Below, in pieces: positions 32,296 through 40,764 of a DNA stretch of 64,000 nucleotides. The notes below the pieces were generated by a model, which ran no database searches, was not told where the DNA came from, and saw only the letters and a program-made list of their open reading frames with translations. Within the stretch, counting starts at the first letter, position 1. Each line of letters opens with the position of its first letter. Origin of the DNA: Paracoccaceae bacterium (lineage in GTDB: Bacteria; Pseudomonadota; Alphaproteobacteria; Rhodobacterales; Rhodobacteraceae); assembly GCA_022448245.1 (NCBI GenBank), contig JAKVCO010000013.1:1-64000 (forward strand). Reading direction: 5' to 3'. The translations under genes and the position numbers were made by a program.

Positions 32296-32409
32296 ATGAC
32301 TGACCTGACCAAATCCATCACTGCCCAGAGCTTCATCAAGGACATGATTGGAGCGGTTGCTCTGCTCGCAATGCTCTACGTCGGGCTCTGGATGCCTGCG
32401 TTCCTCTGA
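32296..32409 (+). CDS. 37-aa single-pass membrane protein, predicted SOS-regulated
   Basis: ATG at 32296, TGA at 32407-32409. The sequence begins MTDLTKSITAQSFIKDM and ends in one hydrophobic helix, about residues 18-37 (IGAVALLAMLYVGLWMPAFL). The gene is 47 bases downstream of a LexA-type GTTC array and is followed by a terminator at 32549. Size, topology and a LexA-type promoter recall SidA, the SOS-induced division inhibitor of Caulobacter, though I cannot claim sequence homology. An upstream ATG at 32278 gives only a five-codon frame. The coding call rests on intact frame, membrane segment and promoter context. Confidence 0.6.
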   Translation: MTDLTKSITAQSFIKDMIGAVALLAMLYVGLWMPAFL

Positions 32410-32548
32410 CCAGTTTCTGCCTGCGGTCCACATAGACGCTTACAGCAATTCCCCTCGTTACCTGCTGCGCCCCTGTCCCGGGCGAGGCGCCTGAGATCTG
32501 CCTCTCTCACGGTGCCGACGTCTTTCCCCAAATGGATTGCAAACCTAA

Positions 32549-32590
32549 AGCCGCGTATCCCTGCCAGGATGCGCGGCTCTTTTCTTTTTT
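32549..32590 (+). terminator. Rho-independent terminator
   Basis: A 12-base stem AGCCGCGTATCC/GGATGCGCGGCT (32549-32560 with 32567-32578, one T-G pair) with loop CTGCCA, followed by CTTTTCTTTTTT. It lies between the 37-residue gene and the convergent NifU-like gene. The U-run is on the plus-strand transcript. The 140 bases between the small gene and this terminator show nothing else. Confidence 0.85.
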
Positions 32591-32605
32591 GGGGGTGGGG
32601 TGGTG

Positions 32606-33046
32606 CTAGGCGGCTTTGGCTGCGGCGTCGTCTAGCGCAGCGAGCGTTGCATCAAGCGCCAGAAGGATCGACGCATGGCGGTTCGTGAAGTCTTGCGCGG
32701 CGCGCAGCACTTCGAGCTCGTCAAAGGGCGCAGCAGGTGTCGGACCGCCTTCGAGCATCCCCGCCAGCGCGGCGCGTGTCTCCTCAACCTCGGCCCTGGT
32801 GCGGCCGATGATGTTTTGCCCGACCACGGCGGCCGAGGCTTGTCCAAGCGCGCAGGCTTTGACGTCTTGCGCGTACGCGCTGATGCGTCCGTCGGTGAGT
32901 GCGATATCCACCGTGACGCTCGAGCCGCATTGGGGCGAGCGCACGCACGCTGTCCCCTCCGGCGCATCAAGGCGGCCCAGATGCGGAATATCAGCTGCCA
33001 ACGCGAGGATACGCGTCGAGTACAGTTTGATCAGATCGCTTTCCAT
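32606..33046 (-). CDS. NifU/IscU-like iron-sulfur cluster scaffold protein
   Basis: A 146-residue protein with the NifU_N/SufE-like pattern: LIKLYSTRILALAADIPHLG at the start, then cysteines in TACVRSPQCGSSV and in VKACALGQASAAVVGQ, which resemble the scaffold ligands. The start at 33046 (MESDLIK) was chosen because the upstream 14 residues have no family resemblance. It may take part in iron-sulfur assembly or repair, but it is alone here, without suf or isc genes. It is divergent from hisI, with 60 bases between them. Confidence 0.8.
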   Translation of the reverse strand: MESDLIKLYSTRILALAADIPHLGRLDAPEGTACVRSPQCGSSVTVDIALTDGRISAYAQDVKACALGQASAAVVGQNIIGRTRAEVEETRAALAGMLEGGPTPAAPFDELEVLRAAQDFTNRHASILLALDATLAALDDAAAKAA

Positions 33047-33106
33047 TGGGCTTGCCTCGCGTTGATGTCGATAAGATAAGCGCGCCAAGCCAAAAAGGAA
33101 ATTCGG

Positions 33107-33457
33107 ATGTTTGATACCTCAACTCTGAAATACGACGATAAGGGGCTCATCCCCGCCATTGCGCAGGCCGAGGACGGCATGGTGCTGATGATGGCTTGGA
33201 TGAACGCTGAGGCTGTCAAGAAGACGCTGAGCACAGGCCGCGTGACGTACTGGTCGCGCTCGCGTCAGTCTTTCTGGGTGAAGGGGGAGACATCAGGCCA
33301 CGTGCAGGAGCTCATCGATTTCCGCGTGGATTGCGACCGCGACTGTCTGCTTCTGATCGTGCGCCAGACCGGCCCTGCCTGCCATACGCACCGTCTGAGC
33401 TGCTTTTACACGGCTGTCCGTGACGACGACGAAGTGGAGCTGATGAAGCCCATCTAA
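33107..33457 (+). CDS. hisI: Phosphoribosyl-AMP cyclohydrolase
   Basis: Third step of histidine synthesis: opens the purine ring of phosphoribosyl-AMP; zinc and magnesium dependent. The 116-residue single-domain form (not fused to HisE) shows MAWMNAEAVKKTLSTGRVTYWSRSR, the metal site VDCDRDCLLLIV, and the zinc cysteines in GPACHTHRLSCF. No other his gene is near. Its stop overlaps the end of the convergent gluQ gene by four bases. Confidence 0.95.
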   Translation: MFDTSTLKYDDKGLIPAIAQAEDGMVLMMAWMNAEAVKKTLSTGRVTYWSRSRQSFWVKGETSGHVQELIDFRVDCDRDCLLLIVRQTGPACHTHRLSCFYTAVRDDDEVELMKPI

Positions 33458-34260
33458 AGCCCGACGAGCGCTCGGATGTCTTCGGGTGTGGCGCCGTCAG
33501 CGCGATATTTGGAGATCGCACGCGCGTCGTCGCGCTTCGCCAGCCTCTTGCCGGCGTCATCTCGGATCAGACGATGGTGATGGTAGCGCGGGGTTGGCAG
33601 GGCGAGCAGGTGCTGCAGCGCCACGTGGATGACCGTCGCGTCCTCCAAGTCCGCGCCGCGCACCACGTCAGTGATCCCCTGCGCCGCGTCGTCCACGACA
33701 ACGGCCAGATGGTAGGCGGCGATGCCGGTGTCACGGCGGGCCAAGACGATGTCTCCGACCTCTGCGATGAGGCGCATTGAGCTATAGCTTTGAGCTGTAT
33801 CGTCCTTAAACCATTGTAATTCTTTCGGCAGTGCCGTTACGGCAGCGCTCATATCCAACCGGACCGCTGCCCCTTGGGTTGGGTGACCAGCATTTCGACA
33901 CGTACCGGGGTAGATCAGCCCATCGGGGCCATAATTCTCCTGCGGCGCGGAGAGTGCCGCGCGGATATCGGCGCGATTGCAGGTGCAGGCAAAGGTGGGC
34001 AGGCCTGCGAGCGCAGCCTCGTAGGCGGGCACGTTATCGGACTGACGCAGAACCGGCTCTTCCCAGCTAAGCCCCAGCCAGGTGAGATCGTCGTATATCT
34101 GCGCCTCCCACTCGGGCCGGGCGCGCGTGGTGTCGGTGTCTTCGATGCGCAGTAGAAAGCGTCCATCAGCAGCCTTGGCGGCGTCGTGAGCAGTGATCGC
34201 TGAGAAAGCGTGACCGAGGTGGAGCGGGCCGGTGGGAGACGGCGCAAAGCGCGTGATCAT
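33454..34260 (-). CDS. gluQ: Glutamyl-Q tRNA(Asp) synthetase
   Basis: A truncated glutamyl-tRNA synthetase that attaches Glu to queuosine in tRNA(Asp). The HIGH-like motif is APSPTGPLHLGHAFSAI near the N-terminus. Zinc-site cysteines are in FACTCNRADI and YPGTCRNAG. The KMSKS-like loop is GKRLAKRDDARAI near the end. The 268-residue length and the absence of the anticodon-binding domain separate it from GltX. The stop of the methyltransferase gene upstream overlaps its start (ATGA), so the two are coupled. Confidence 0.93.
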   Translation of the reverse strand: MITRFAPSPTGPLHLGHAFSAITAHDAAKAADGRFLLRIEDTDTTRARPEWEAQIYDDLTWLGLSWEEPVLRQSDNVPAYEAALAGLPTFACTCNRADIRAALSAPQENYGPDGLIYPGTCRNAGHPTQGAAVRLDMSAAVTALPKELQWFKDDTAQSYSSMRLIAEVGDIVLARRDTGIAAYHLAVVVDDAAQGITDVVRGADLEDATVIHVALQHLLALPTPRYHHHRLIRDDAGKRLAKRDDARAISKYRADGATPEDIRALVGL

Positions 34261-34880
34261 CGCCGGCGCAGGACAATCACGTCGGAGCCCGTGACTTTCT
34301 CACTCAGATGCGGGCCGTGCTGACGGTAGAGTTGTCGGGCGGTGCCGTCCGCTATGACGTCTTCCAGCGCCTCCATATAGCTCTTATCCGCTAGCGTGGG
34401 GTCGTTATAGGAGAATGCGAATATCCCTTCAGGTCCCAAATTGTCTAGCAATACCATGAGCATATCGGGCGGAGCTGCACCAAGAGAGATTACGCCCGTG
34501 GCGATGATACAGGCGTAGTCTCCGGGCGCGGCGTTTACCCGACCTGGCGCGCCCAGCCAGAGGTTGCGGTAGACGTCTTCGCCCTCGTGCTGCTTATCAT
34601 AGGCGAACTGCAGCATGGGCTCGGAGATATCCGTGCCGTCGATCACCTGATAACCCTGTTGCGCCAAGGCAAGTCCCGAGAGGCCTGTGCCGCAGCCGAA
34701 ATCGAGGATCGGTTCATGCGGGCTCACATGGGGCCGGATCGCCTCGGCGATGCGCGCGGGCGTGGCGTAGTTCATGCCTTGGACGTCCGCCTCATAGGTT
34801 TCGGCCCAATCGGCATAGATCTTTTGGGTGTCTTCGATGGACCTCGGCGTCCACAGCGCGGGTTTGAATTGCTCAGCCAT
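34257..34880 (-). CDS. Class I SAM-dependent methyltransferase
   Basis: The 207-residue protein has the Rossmann methyltransferase motif I PILDFGCGTGLSGLAL, a motif II-like DGTDISEPMLQFA, and IIATGVISLGAAPPDML, close to the pattern of the UbiE/TPR-linked methyltransferase families. The substrate is unknown. It is coupled to gluQ and lies 22 bases downstream of trmFO, so it belongs to a tRNA-modification run (trmFO, this gene, gluQ). A role on tRNA is possible but is only a context inference; a small-molecule substrate is equally likely. Confidence 0.85.
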   Translation of the reverse strand: MAEQFKPALWTPRSIEDTQKIYADWAETYEADVQGMNYATPARIAEAIRPHVSPHEPILDFGCGTGLSGLALAQQGYQVIDGTDISEPMLQFAYDKQHEGEDVYRNLWLGAPGRVNAAPGDYACIIATGVISLGAAPPDMLMVLLDNLGPEGIFAFSYNDPTLADKSYMEALEDVIADGTARQLYRQHGPHLSEKVTGSDVIVLRRR

Positions 34881-34901
34881 GCCGGGAGGCTACCGGGCGC
34901 T

Positions 34902-36254
34902 TTAGGCTGCGTCCACTCTCGCTGTCGTGAGCCACGCCTGCCAGTCAGCTTTGGCGCGGTCGGTATAGGCCTTGTAGCGTGCAGGGCGGTTGCGGCGGCC
35001 GCCTTTGACGTCGATGGGCGGGAAGAGCCCGAAGTTTACGTTCATGGGTTGGAAGGTCTTTGCCTCGGCACCGCCTGTGATGTGCGTGACGAGGGCGCCC
35101 GTGGCTGTCGTTGCCGGCGGGCCATCGAGCGCCTCGCCATTCATCTCCGCCGCAGCAAGGCGCCCGGCGAGCAGTCCCATGGCCGCGCTCTCCACGTAAC
35201 CCTCCACGCCCGTGATCTGGCCTGCGAACCGGATGTTTGGACGTGATTTCAGACGCATGGAGTGATCAAGTAAGGTAGGTGAGTTCAGGAAAGTGTTCCT
35301 GTGGATGCCGCCGAGACGCGCGAATTCTGCGTTCTCAAGCCCCGGGATGCGCCGCAGCACCTCTTTCTGGGCACCATACTTCATCTTCGTCTGGAAACCC
35401 ACGATGTTGTAGAGCGTGCCAAGCGCGTTGTCGCGGCGCAGCTGGACGACGGCGTGGGCCTTCACATCGGGCTGGTGCGGGTTGGTGAGCCCGACAGGCT
35501 TCATCGGTCCGTGGCGCAGCGTCTCGCGTCCACGTTCGGCCATCACCTCGATCGGCAGGCAGCCGTCGAAGTAGCCCGCTGTCTCACCCGGTTTGAATTC
35601 GGTCTTATCGGCCTCGAGGAGTGCGTCGATAAATCCTTCGTAATCAGCAAGGTCCATGGGGCAGTTGAGGTAGGCGCGCTGCTCTTCCTCGGTCTCGCCC
35701 TTGTCGTAGCGCGACTGCATCCACGCCTTCGACATGTCGATGGACTCGGCATAGATGATCGGCGCGATCGCGTCGAAGAAGGCGAGCGCTTCGGTGCCGG
35801 TCTCAGCCCGAATGGCCTGAGCCAAGCTGTCAGAGGTCAGCGGCCCCGTGGCGAAGATCCACTGGCCCTCATCCGGCAGATCATGAATTTCTTCATAAGA
35901 AACAGATACATTGGGAAAGCTCTTCAACCGGGCAGTCACGGCCTGGGCAAAGGGCTCCCGATCCACGGCCAGCGCGCCACCAGCGGGCAGCCGGTGCTTA
36001 TCTGCTGTTTCCATGATGAGGCCGCCAGCCGCGCGCATCTCCCAATGGAGGAGGCCCACGGCGTTCTGCTCATCATCGTCCGAGCGGAAGGAGTTCGAGC
36101 ACACCATCTCGGCCAGATTGCCGGTCTGATGCGCGAACGTGCCCACGTGGGGGCGCATTTCGTGAATGACAACGCGAATGCCCTGATTGGCAGCCTGCCA
36201 GGCGGCCTCGGATCCGGCCATGCCGCCGCCGACGATATGAAGCTCTTTGGTCAT
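34902..36254 (-). CDS. trmFO: Folate-dependent tRNA (uracil-54-C5)-methyltransferase
   Basis: A flavoprotein that methylates U54 of tRNA using methylenetetrahydrofolate. The FAD-binding loop is [17 protein letters not shown] at the N-terminus, followed by [25 protein letters not shown] (residues 36-60), and further on [32 protein letters not shown] and [14 protein letters not shown] sequence [14 protein letters not shown]. The 450 residues are typical. It is first in the unit with the methyltransferase and gluQ; the enoyl-CoA hydratase gene lies 31 bases upstream on the same strand. Confidence 0.96.
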   Translation of the reverse strand: MTKELHIVGGGMAGSEAAWQAANQGIRVVIHEMRPHVGTFAHQTGNLAEMVCSNSFRSDDDEQNAVGLLHWEMRAAGGLIMETADKHRLPAGGALAVDREPFAQAVTARLKSFPNVSVSYEEIHDLPDEGQWIFATGPLTSDSLAQAIRAETGTEALAFFDAIAPIIYAESIDMSKAWMQSRYDKGETEEEQRAYLNCPMDLADYEGFIDALLEADKTEFKPGETAGYFDGCLPIEVMAERGRETLRHGPMKPVGLTNPHQPDVKAHAVVQLRRDNALGTLYNIVGFQTKMKYGAQKEVLRRIPGLENAEFARLGGIHRNTFLNSPTLLDHSMRLKSRPNIRFAGQITGVEGYVESAAMGLLAGRLAAAEMNGEALDGPPATTATGALVTHITGGAEAKTFQPMNVNFGLFPPIDVKGGRRNRPARYKAYTDRAKADWQAWLTTARVDAA

Positions 36255-36285
36255 GGGGCGCAGATAGGGCGATGAGGGGGAAAGC

Positions 36286-37062
36286 TCAACGCCACTTTGG
36301 GTCGCGTTTTTCGAGAAACGCTTGCACGCCCTCGGCGGTATCGGTGTGGGCCATGTTCTCGACCATGACGTCGCCAGTGTATTCGTAAGCCTGGGCCACG
36401 GGCATTTCGATCTGCTTGTAGAACGCCTCTTTGCCGATCTTCACCGCGCTGCCGAGCTTGCTGGCGATGAGGGAGGCGAGCTTCGTGGTCTCTGCCTCAA
36501 GCTCCCCCTTGGCGGCGACGCGGTTGATAAGCCCGGCGGTGCGCGCCTGTTCAGCGGTCAGGAATTCGCCCGTCACCAACGCCTCGAACGCGTGTTTGCG
36601 CGGTACGTTGCGCGAGAGTGCCACCATGGGCGTTGAGCAGAAGAGCCCGATGTTGACGCCGTTCACCCCGAAACGCGTGCCGTCTTCGGCAACGGCAAGA
36701 TCGCAGCTTGCCACCAGCTGGCAGCCTGCGGCCGTCGCGATCCCGTGGACGGAAGCAATGACGGGCTGGGGTAGGGAGGGGATCGTCTGCATCATCGTGG
36801 CGCAGCGATCGAAGAGGTCTTTCCAGGCGGCGCGTCCGTTTTCGCCTCGCGCGGTCTCCATCTCCTTCAGGTCATGACCCGCGCAGAAGGCTTTGCCCGC
36901 GCCGCGTAGCACGATCACGCGGCACTCGGGCGTCTCGCGCAGCTCCTCAAAGGTCTGCGTCAGCGCAGCCAGCATCGCATCTGAGAGCGGGTTCAACCGC
37001 TCCGGCACGTTCAGCGTCAGCGTGGTGACAGCCCCCACGTCATGGCGTTCGAGAATTGACAT
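36286..37062 (-). CDS. Enoyl-CoA hydratase/isomerase family protein
   Basis: A crotonase-fold enzyme of 258 residues. The oxyanion-hole motifs are [18 protein letters not shown] and [31 protein letters not shown] (residues about 103-133). Family sequence continues [22 protein letters not shown]. The Glu pair of true hydratases is not obvious at the usual places, so hydratase activity is not certain; related members are isomerases or act on other acyl-CoAs. It is divergent from a PaaI-type thioesterase 50 bases away, which suggests joint acyl-CoA metabolism. Confidence 0.88.
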   Translation of the reverse strand: MSILERHDVGAVTTLTLNVPERLNPLSDAMLAALTQTFEELRETPECRVIVLRGAGKAFCAGHDLKEMETARGENGRAAWKDLFDRCATMMQTIPSLPQPVIASVHGIATAAGCQLVASCDLAVAEDGTRFGVNGVNIGLFCSTPMVALSRNVPRKHAFEALVTGEFLTAEQARTAGLINRVAAKGELEAETTKLASLIASKLGSAVKIGKEAFYKQIEMPVAQAYEYTGDVMVENMAHTDTAEGVQAFLEKRDPKWR

Positions 37063-37111
37063 AGGCTCCTCCCTTGGGCCACGACCCTCGCACCAACTCA
37101 GGAGGTGCGCA

Positions 37112-37531
37112 ATGGACCCTGTAATGACGATCCCGGAGCTCCACGCCTTTCTGGCGGAGGTTTTCCCGCAGGTTTGCGATCAGTTCGCGGTCGAGGAGAT
37201 CACCGAGGACGGAATCGTTGTTCGCCTGAAGGTGGGGGAGGAGCATCTGCGCCCCGGCGGCACGGTCTCGGGCCCGTCGATGTTCGGGCTGGCAGACGTG
37301 AGCGTCTATCTTGCGGTGCTCAGCCGCATCGGGCCCAAAGCGCTCGCCGTGACAACGAATTGCTCGATCGACTTCATGCGAAAGCCCGCCGCGGCGACGG
37401 ATCTGATCGCGCACTGCAAGCTCTTGAAGCTGGGGCGCGTGCTGGCGGTTGGCGATGCGTTGATGTTCTCGGACGGTGGGGCGTCACCTGTGGCACGGGC
37501 CACGCTGACCTATTCGATCCCACCTAAGTAG
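37112..37531 (+). CDS. PaaI-family thioesterase
   Basis: A hotdog-fold protein of 139 residues. Typical features are VRLKVGEEHLRPGGTVSGPSMFGLADVSVYLAVL (residues about 43-76), with the GxxxSGPxxFxLAD pattern, and ALAVTTNCSIDFMRKPAAA. It probably hydrolyses acyl-CoA thioesters; the substrate is unknown. The start at 37112 has a near-perfect AGGAGGT five bases upstream; a longer open frame upstream overlaps the enoyl-CoA hydratase gene antisense and was rejected. The shared divergent gap suggests co-regulation with that enzyme. Confidence 0.88.
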   Translation: MDPVMTIPELHAFLAEVFPQVCDQFAVEEITEDGIVVRLKVGEEHLRPGGTVSGPSMFGLADVSVYLAVLSRIGPKALAVTTNCSIDFMRKPAAATDLIAHCKLLKLGRVLAVGDALMFSDGGASPVARATLTYSIPPK

Positions 37532-37583
37532 CGGGGCGCATCGGGGGAGATTGGCGCGCCCCGCGCTGGCAATGCTGTCAGGA

Positions 37584-37808
37584 TCAGCGCTGCCAGAACC
37601 TTTTGTCAGCCTCGATCCGGGCCTGAGCCTCGGTGACGCCGATATCGGTCAGCATCCGGCGGTCTAGGCGGCTCAGATGCTGACGTGTTCGTTGGCGGTT
37701 GGACCATTTCACAATCATCACTGCTGCCGCGACGAGGATCGCTGCGGGGACCGGAATGCGTGGTGCGTTTTCGAGTGTGCGGAGCCGGTGCAGGGTAAGG
37801 GTTGTCAT
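37584..37808 (-). CDS. DUF1127 domain protein, 74 aa
   Basis: A small basic protein whose C-terminus HLSRLDRRMLTDIGVTEAQARIEADKRFW carries the YjiS/DUF1127 motif (LxxLDDRxLxDIGxxRxxI). A hydrophobic segment (VPAAILVAAAVMIVKW) precedes it. The ATG at 37808 has GGAGGG eight bases upstream. Members of this family in alphaproteobacteria are linked to RNA and phosphate or carbon metabolism, but no role can be assigned here. It is divergent from a MocR regulator, and the shared gap holds GATAC repeats. Confidence 0.85.
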   Translation of the reverse strand: MTTLTLHRLRTLENAPRIPVPAAILVAAAVMIVKWSNRQRTRQHLSRLDRRMLTDIGVTEAQARIEADKRFWQR

Positions 37809-37830
37809 ATTTCGTGCCCTCCAGTGAAGA

Positions 37831-37919
37831 TTGTATTGATACAAAGTGGCATATGTGGCATGAATTTTGATACGATAACGCGATACATTCTGGCGAGGAA
37901 AGAATTGTAATGGATACAA
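37831..37919. promoter_or_regulatory. GATAC repeat cluster between DUF1127 and MocR genes
   Basis: The palindrome TTGTAT-TG-ATACAA lies at 37831-37844. GATAC recurs in one orientation at 37838, 37869, 37882 and 37913, the last just inside the regulator's coding start. MocR proteins often bind direct repeats or palindromes in their own divergent promoter. Binding by the adjacent MocR protein is inferred. Confidence 0.55.
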
Positions 37920-39334
37920 CTTGGGCAGAAGGCCTCACTTTCCGCGACGGACCGAAGTATCTGGTGCTGCGGGACGCGATCTCTCAGGCCATTGAGAAGG
38001 GCCTGCTCGAGGTGGGGAGCAAACTGCCCCCTGTGCGGGAGTTGGCGTTCAGGTTGTCCATCACGCCCGGCACAGTGGCGCGGGCGTATTCGCTTTTGAC
38101 GGATCAGGGTGTTTTACGGGCCGAGGTGGGGCGCGGAACTTTTGTGGCCGATCGTAGCGGCCCCGTCTTTGCCGCCCATGAAACTGACCCAGGCTGGATC
38201 AAATACACCGACCCCGTACCACACGGCTATGAAGATGAAGGCGGTCCGGTTTCGATGATGTCGCCCGGGATCCCGAATGTGGGGCAGGCGAGCTACCTGC
38301 GGGGATTGCTCAGCGATATCGCAGCAGACCCGCCGTCTGGCATGATGCATTACCCCACGCGCGAAAGCTTTCAGCCGGTCCGTGCGGCCGCCAAGCATTG
38401 GCTACGTGATGCCGCGCTCGGCCCCCTTGATGAGATTGATATCGTGTTGGCCCATGGGGGGCAGAACGCGATCCTTTTGGTGATGCAGGCGGTGCTTCGC
38501 GGCAGGCGGCCTACTGTGCTGGTAGAGGAGCTTTGTTATCCGGGCTTCCGACGCTCGGCCCTGTTGCTACGCGCGGATGTCGTGCCTGTGGCGATGGACG
38601 ATCATGGCATCATCCCCAGTGCGCTCGAGGCGGCAGCGGGCGCAGAGGCTCAGCTTTTGTGCCTCACGCCGAACCTGCATAATCCCACCTGCCGCCGGAT
38701 GCCGGAAGAGAGACGGCATGAGATTGCCGCCGTCGCGCGACGCTGCAATTTCCACATTCTTGAGGATGATTGGTACCACGTGCCGGATCTTGGTCTTTCC
38801 AGCTTTCGGGCCATCGCGCCCGAGCGGAGCTGGTATGTCTCCTCCATCTCAAAGCTGGTGACGCCCTCGCTGCGCTTTGGCTTTGCTGTGTCACCTCCCG
38901 GCGGGGGGACGCATTTGCGTCGTGCGGCCGAAGACGGCTTCTTCGGCTTGGCGACGATCCTTGCAGACCTTGGCACTGCCATCATGACCGATCCAAGGAC
39001 GGAGCGTCTGACCGAAGATGTGCGCGCGGTCTATCGGGAGCGCCGCAAGCTTTTGCTCAATCATCTTGGTGGTTACGATGTGCATTGGCAGGAAGATACG
39101 CCCATCGTTTGGCTTACGCTGCCGCAGGGCTGGCGGGTGTCGGCGTTCTGCACGGCGGCAGAGGCAGAGGGCGTGCGGGTCAGGTCATCAGAGGATTTCG
39201 CGGCGCGCGACGACAACACCCCGCATGCTGTGCGCCTGTCGCTCAACGCCACCGTCCCGGAGGCCTCATTCGAGCAAGCAGTGGTGAGACTCAGATTCCT
39301 GCTCGAAAACCCGCCCGAAAGCGTCGCTGTTTAG
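37910..39334 (+). CDS. MocR-type PLP-dependent transcriptional regulator (GntR/aminotransferase fusion)
   Basis: The 474-residue protein has an N-terminal GntR winged helix (KYLVLRDAISQAIEKGLLEVGSKLPPVRELAFRLSITPGTVARAYSLLTDQGVLRAEVGRGTFV, residues about 15-78) fused to a fold-type I aminotransferase domain (LAHGGQNAILLVMQAV, LTPNLHNPTCRRMPEERR, EDDWYHV). The PLP lysine is in YVSSISKLVTPSLRFGF. MocR regulators respond to amino acids, PLP or related compounds such as GABA or taurine. The ligand is not determinable here. The divergent neighbour is the DUF1127 gene. Confidence 0.93.
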   Translation: MDTTWAEGLTFRDGPKYLVLRDAISQAIEKGLLEVGSKLPPVRELAFRLSITPGTVARAYSLLTDQGVLRAEVGRGTFVADRSGPVFAAHETDPGWIKYTDPVPHGYEDEGGPVSMMSPGIPNVGQASYLRGLLSDIAADPPSGMMHYPTRESFQPVRAAAKHWLRDAALGPLDEIDIVLAHGGQNAILLVMQAVLRGRRPTVLVEELCYPGFRRSALLLRADVVPVAMDDHGIIPSALEAAAGAEAQLLCLTPNLHNPTCRRMPEERRHEIAAVARRCNFHILEDDWYHVPDLGLSSFRAIAPERSWYVSSISKLVTPSLRFGFAVSPPGGGTHLRRAAEDGFFGLATILADLGTAIMTDPRTERLTEDVRAVYRERRKLLLNHLGGYDVHWQEDTPIVWLTLPQGWRVSAFCTAAEAEGVRVRSSEDFAARDDNTPHAVRLSLNATVPEASFEQAVVRLRFLLENPPESVAV

Positions 39335-39466
39335 GGGGTAAAATAACACCTATTTTGCAATGCATTGATTTTGCTTGCGTAATTTGGAAAGTCTGCACTT
39401 GAACGCGTCAGAGGGGTGCGTATAACCGCGCAATCGAATTCAACCGCCCCAAGACGGAAGCGAGAC

Positions 39467-39925
39467 ATGAAAACCTATACCGCTACTCCTGCGGATATCG
39501 AGAAGAAGTGGATCCTGATCGACGCCGAAGGCCTCGTTCTCGGTCGCCTTGCCTCGATCATCGCAGCACGCCTGCGCGGCAAGCACAAAGCAACGTTCAC
39601 GCCCAACATGGACATGGGTGACAACGTGATCGTCATCAACGCCGAGAAAGTGCAGCTCACGGGCAAGAAGCGCAACGAGCACTACTACTGGCACACCGGC
39701 TATCCGGGCGGCATCAAGTCCCGCACGAAGCAGCAGATCCTCGAGGGCAAGCACCCCGAGCGCGTTGTTGAGCTGGCCGTCAAGCGCATGCTTCCGGGCA
39801 ACCGCCTGAGCCGCAAGCAGATGACGAACCTGCGTATCTACGCTGGCACCGAGCACCCCCACGAGGCGCAAAGCCCTGAGGTTCTCGACGTCAAATCCAT
39901 GAACAAGAAAAACGCGCGGGTGTAA
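39467..39925 (+). CDS. rplM: 50S ribosomal protein L13
   Basis: The 152-residue protein begins [30 protein letters not shown] and includes [27 protein letters not shown] and [22 protein letters not shown], all diagnostic of L13. The start at 39467 was chosen for the family N-terminus; the frame opens at 39416. It is co-transcribed with rpsI, which begins five bases after its stop. The 132-base gap before it holds the promoter; I see no clear leader structure. Confidence 0.97.
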   Translation: MKTYTATPADIEKKWILIDAEGLVLGRLASIIAARLRGKHKATFTPNMDMGDNVIVINAEKVQLTGKKRNEHYYWHTGYPGGIKSRTKQQILEGKHPERVVELAVKRMLPGNRLSRKQMTNLRIYAGTEHPHEAQSPEVLDVKSMNKKNARV

Positions 39926-39930
39926 GCGAC

Positions 39931-40428
39931 ATGGCTGATCAAATCTCTTCGCTCGACGAGCTTTCTGAAATCGCCGGTGACGCAGCTGCCGAAGGCGCTG
40001 AAACCGAAATCTCTATCAACCGTGAGCCTGTCCGTGACGAGCTCGGCCGTTCCTACGCGACCGGCAAGCGGAAGGACGCTGTTGCACGCGTCTGGATCAA
40101 GCCGGGTTCCGGCAAGGTCACCGTGAACGGCAAGGACCAGGACGTCTACTTCGCACGTCCCGTTCTGCAGCTGATCCTGCGTCAGCCAATGCAGATTGCA
40201 GGCGTCGAAGGTGAATTCGACGTGATGGCGACGGTTAAGGGCGGTGGTCTCACCGGTCAGGCCGGTGCCGTAAAGCACGGTATCTCCAAGGCTCTGCAGC
40301 TTTATGATCCGTCGCTTCGTGGCGCGCTGAAAGCCGCCGGCTTCCTGACCCGTGACAGTCGCGTGGTGGAACGGAAGAAGTTCGGCCGCCGCAAGGCCCG
40401 CCGGAGCTTCCAGTTCTCCAAGCGCTAA
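39931..40428 (+). CDS. rpsI: 30S ribosomal protein S9
   Basis: The 165-residue protein has an N-terminal extension of about 35 acidic residues, then the S9 core ([45 protein letters not shown]) and the invariant C-terminus [14 protein letters not shown] that reaches the P-site tRNA. It is the second gene of the rplM-rpsI operon and is followed at once by a strong terminator. Confidence 0.98.
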   Translation: MADQISSLDELSEIAGDAAAEGAETEISINREPVRDELGRSYATGKRKDAVARVWIKPGSGKVTVNGKDQDVYFARPVLQLILRQPMQIAGVEGEFDVMATVKGGGLTGQAGAVKHGISKALQLYDPSLRGALKAAGFLTRDSRVVERKKFGRRKARRSFQFSKR

Positions 40429-40444
40429 AGCGTACCCAATTTCG

Positions 40445-40475
40445 AAAAAGGCCGCTCGTCAGAGCGGCCTTTTTT
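40445..40475 (+). terminator. Rho-independent terminator of rplM-rpsI
   Basis: A perfect 13-base stem AAAAAGGCCGCTC/GAGCGGCCTTTTT with a GTCA loop and a run of six T. Its symmetry would allow it to work in both directions, but there is no minus-strand gene nearby. Confidence 0.93.
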
Positions 40476-40523
40476 ATGGCCCGAGTGTATGGTCCGGGCG
40501 GGCAGGGCAACTACCTCAGCTCT

Positions 40524-40703
40524 ATGGATCCGCAATCCGACAAACCCAAGGTCGTCTCTCTTTTCGAGCCGGAGCGCATGGCGCGCATCAAAGAGGAAAA
40601 GAAACGACGTTCGATGCCCGAAAAGCTCATGCTTTGGGCCTTGATCACCGTTGCCGTGCTCACGATTGCGCCGGTGGGCCTGCTTGCGCTCGTGGGCTAC
40701 TGA
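40524..40703 (+). CDS. Small single-pass membrane protein, 59 aa
   Basis: From ATG at 40524 the protein begins MDPQSDKPKVVSLFEPERMARIKEEKKRRSM and ends in one hydrophobic helix (LMLWALITVAVLTIAPVGLLALVGY). The N-terminus is highly charged and likely cytoplasmic. The frame also opens at 40476, inside the preceding terminator, which makes that start unlikely. No good ribosome-binding site is visible at 40524. The function is unknown. It could be transcribed with the next gene (61 bases later). Confidence 0.55.
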   Translation: MDPQSDKPKVVSLFEPERMARIKEEKKRRSMPEKLMLWALITVAVLTIAPVGLLALVGY

Positions 40704-40764
40704 CGCGGCTTGCGTCACGCGGCTAATCCGTTAGCATCTCTGGGAACCAGAGGGAGGACCTTCC

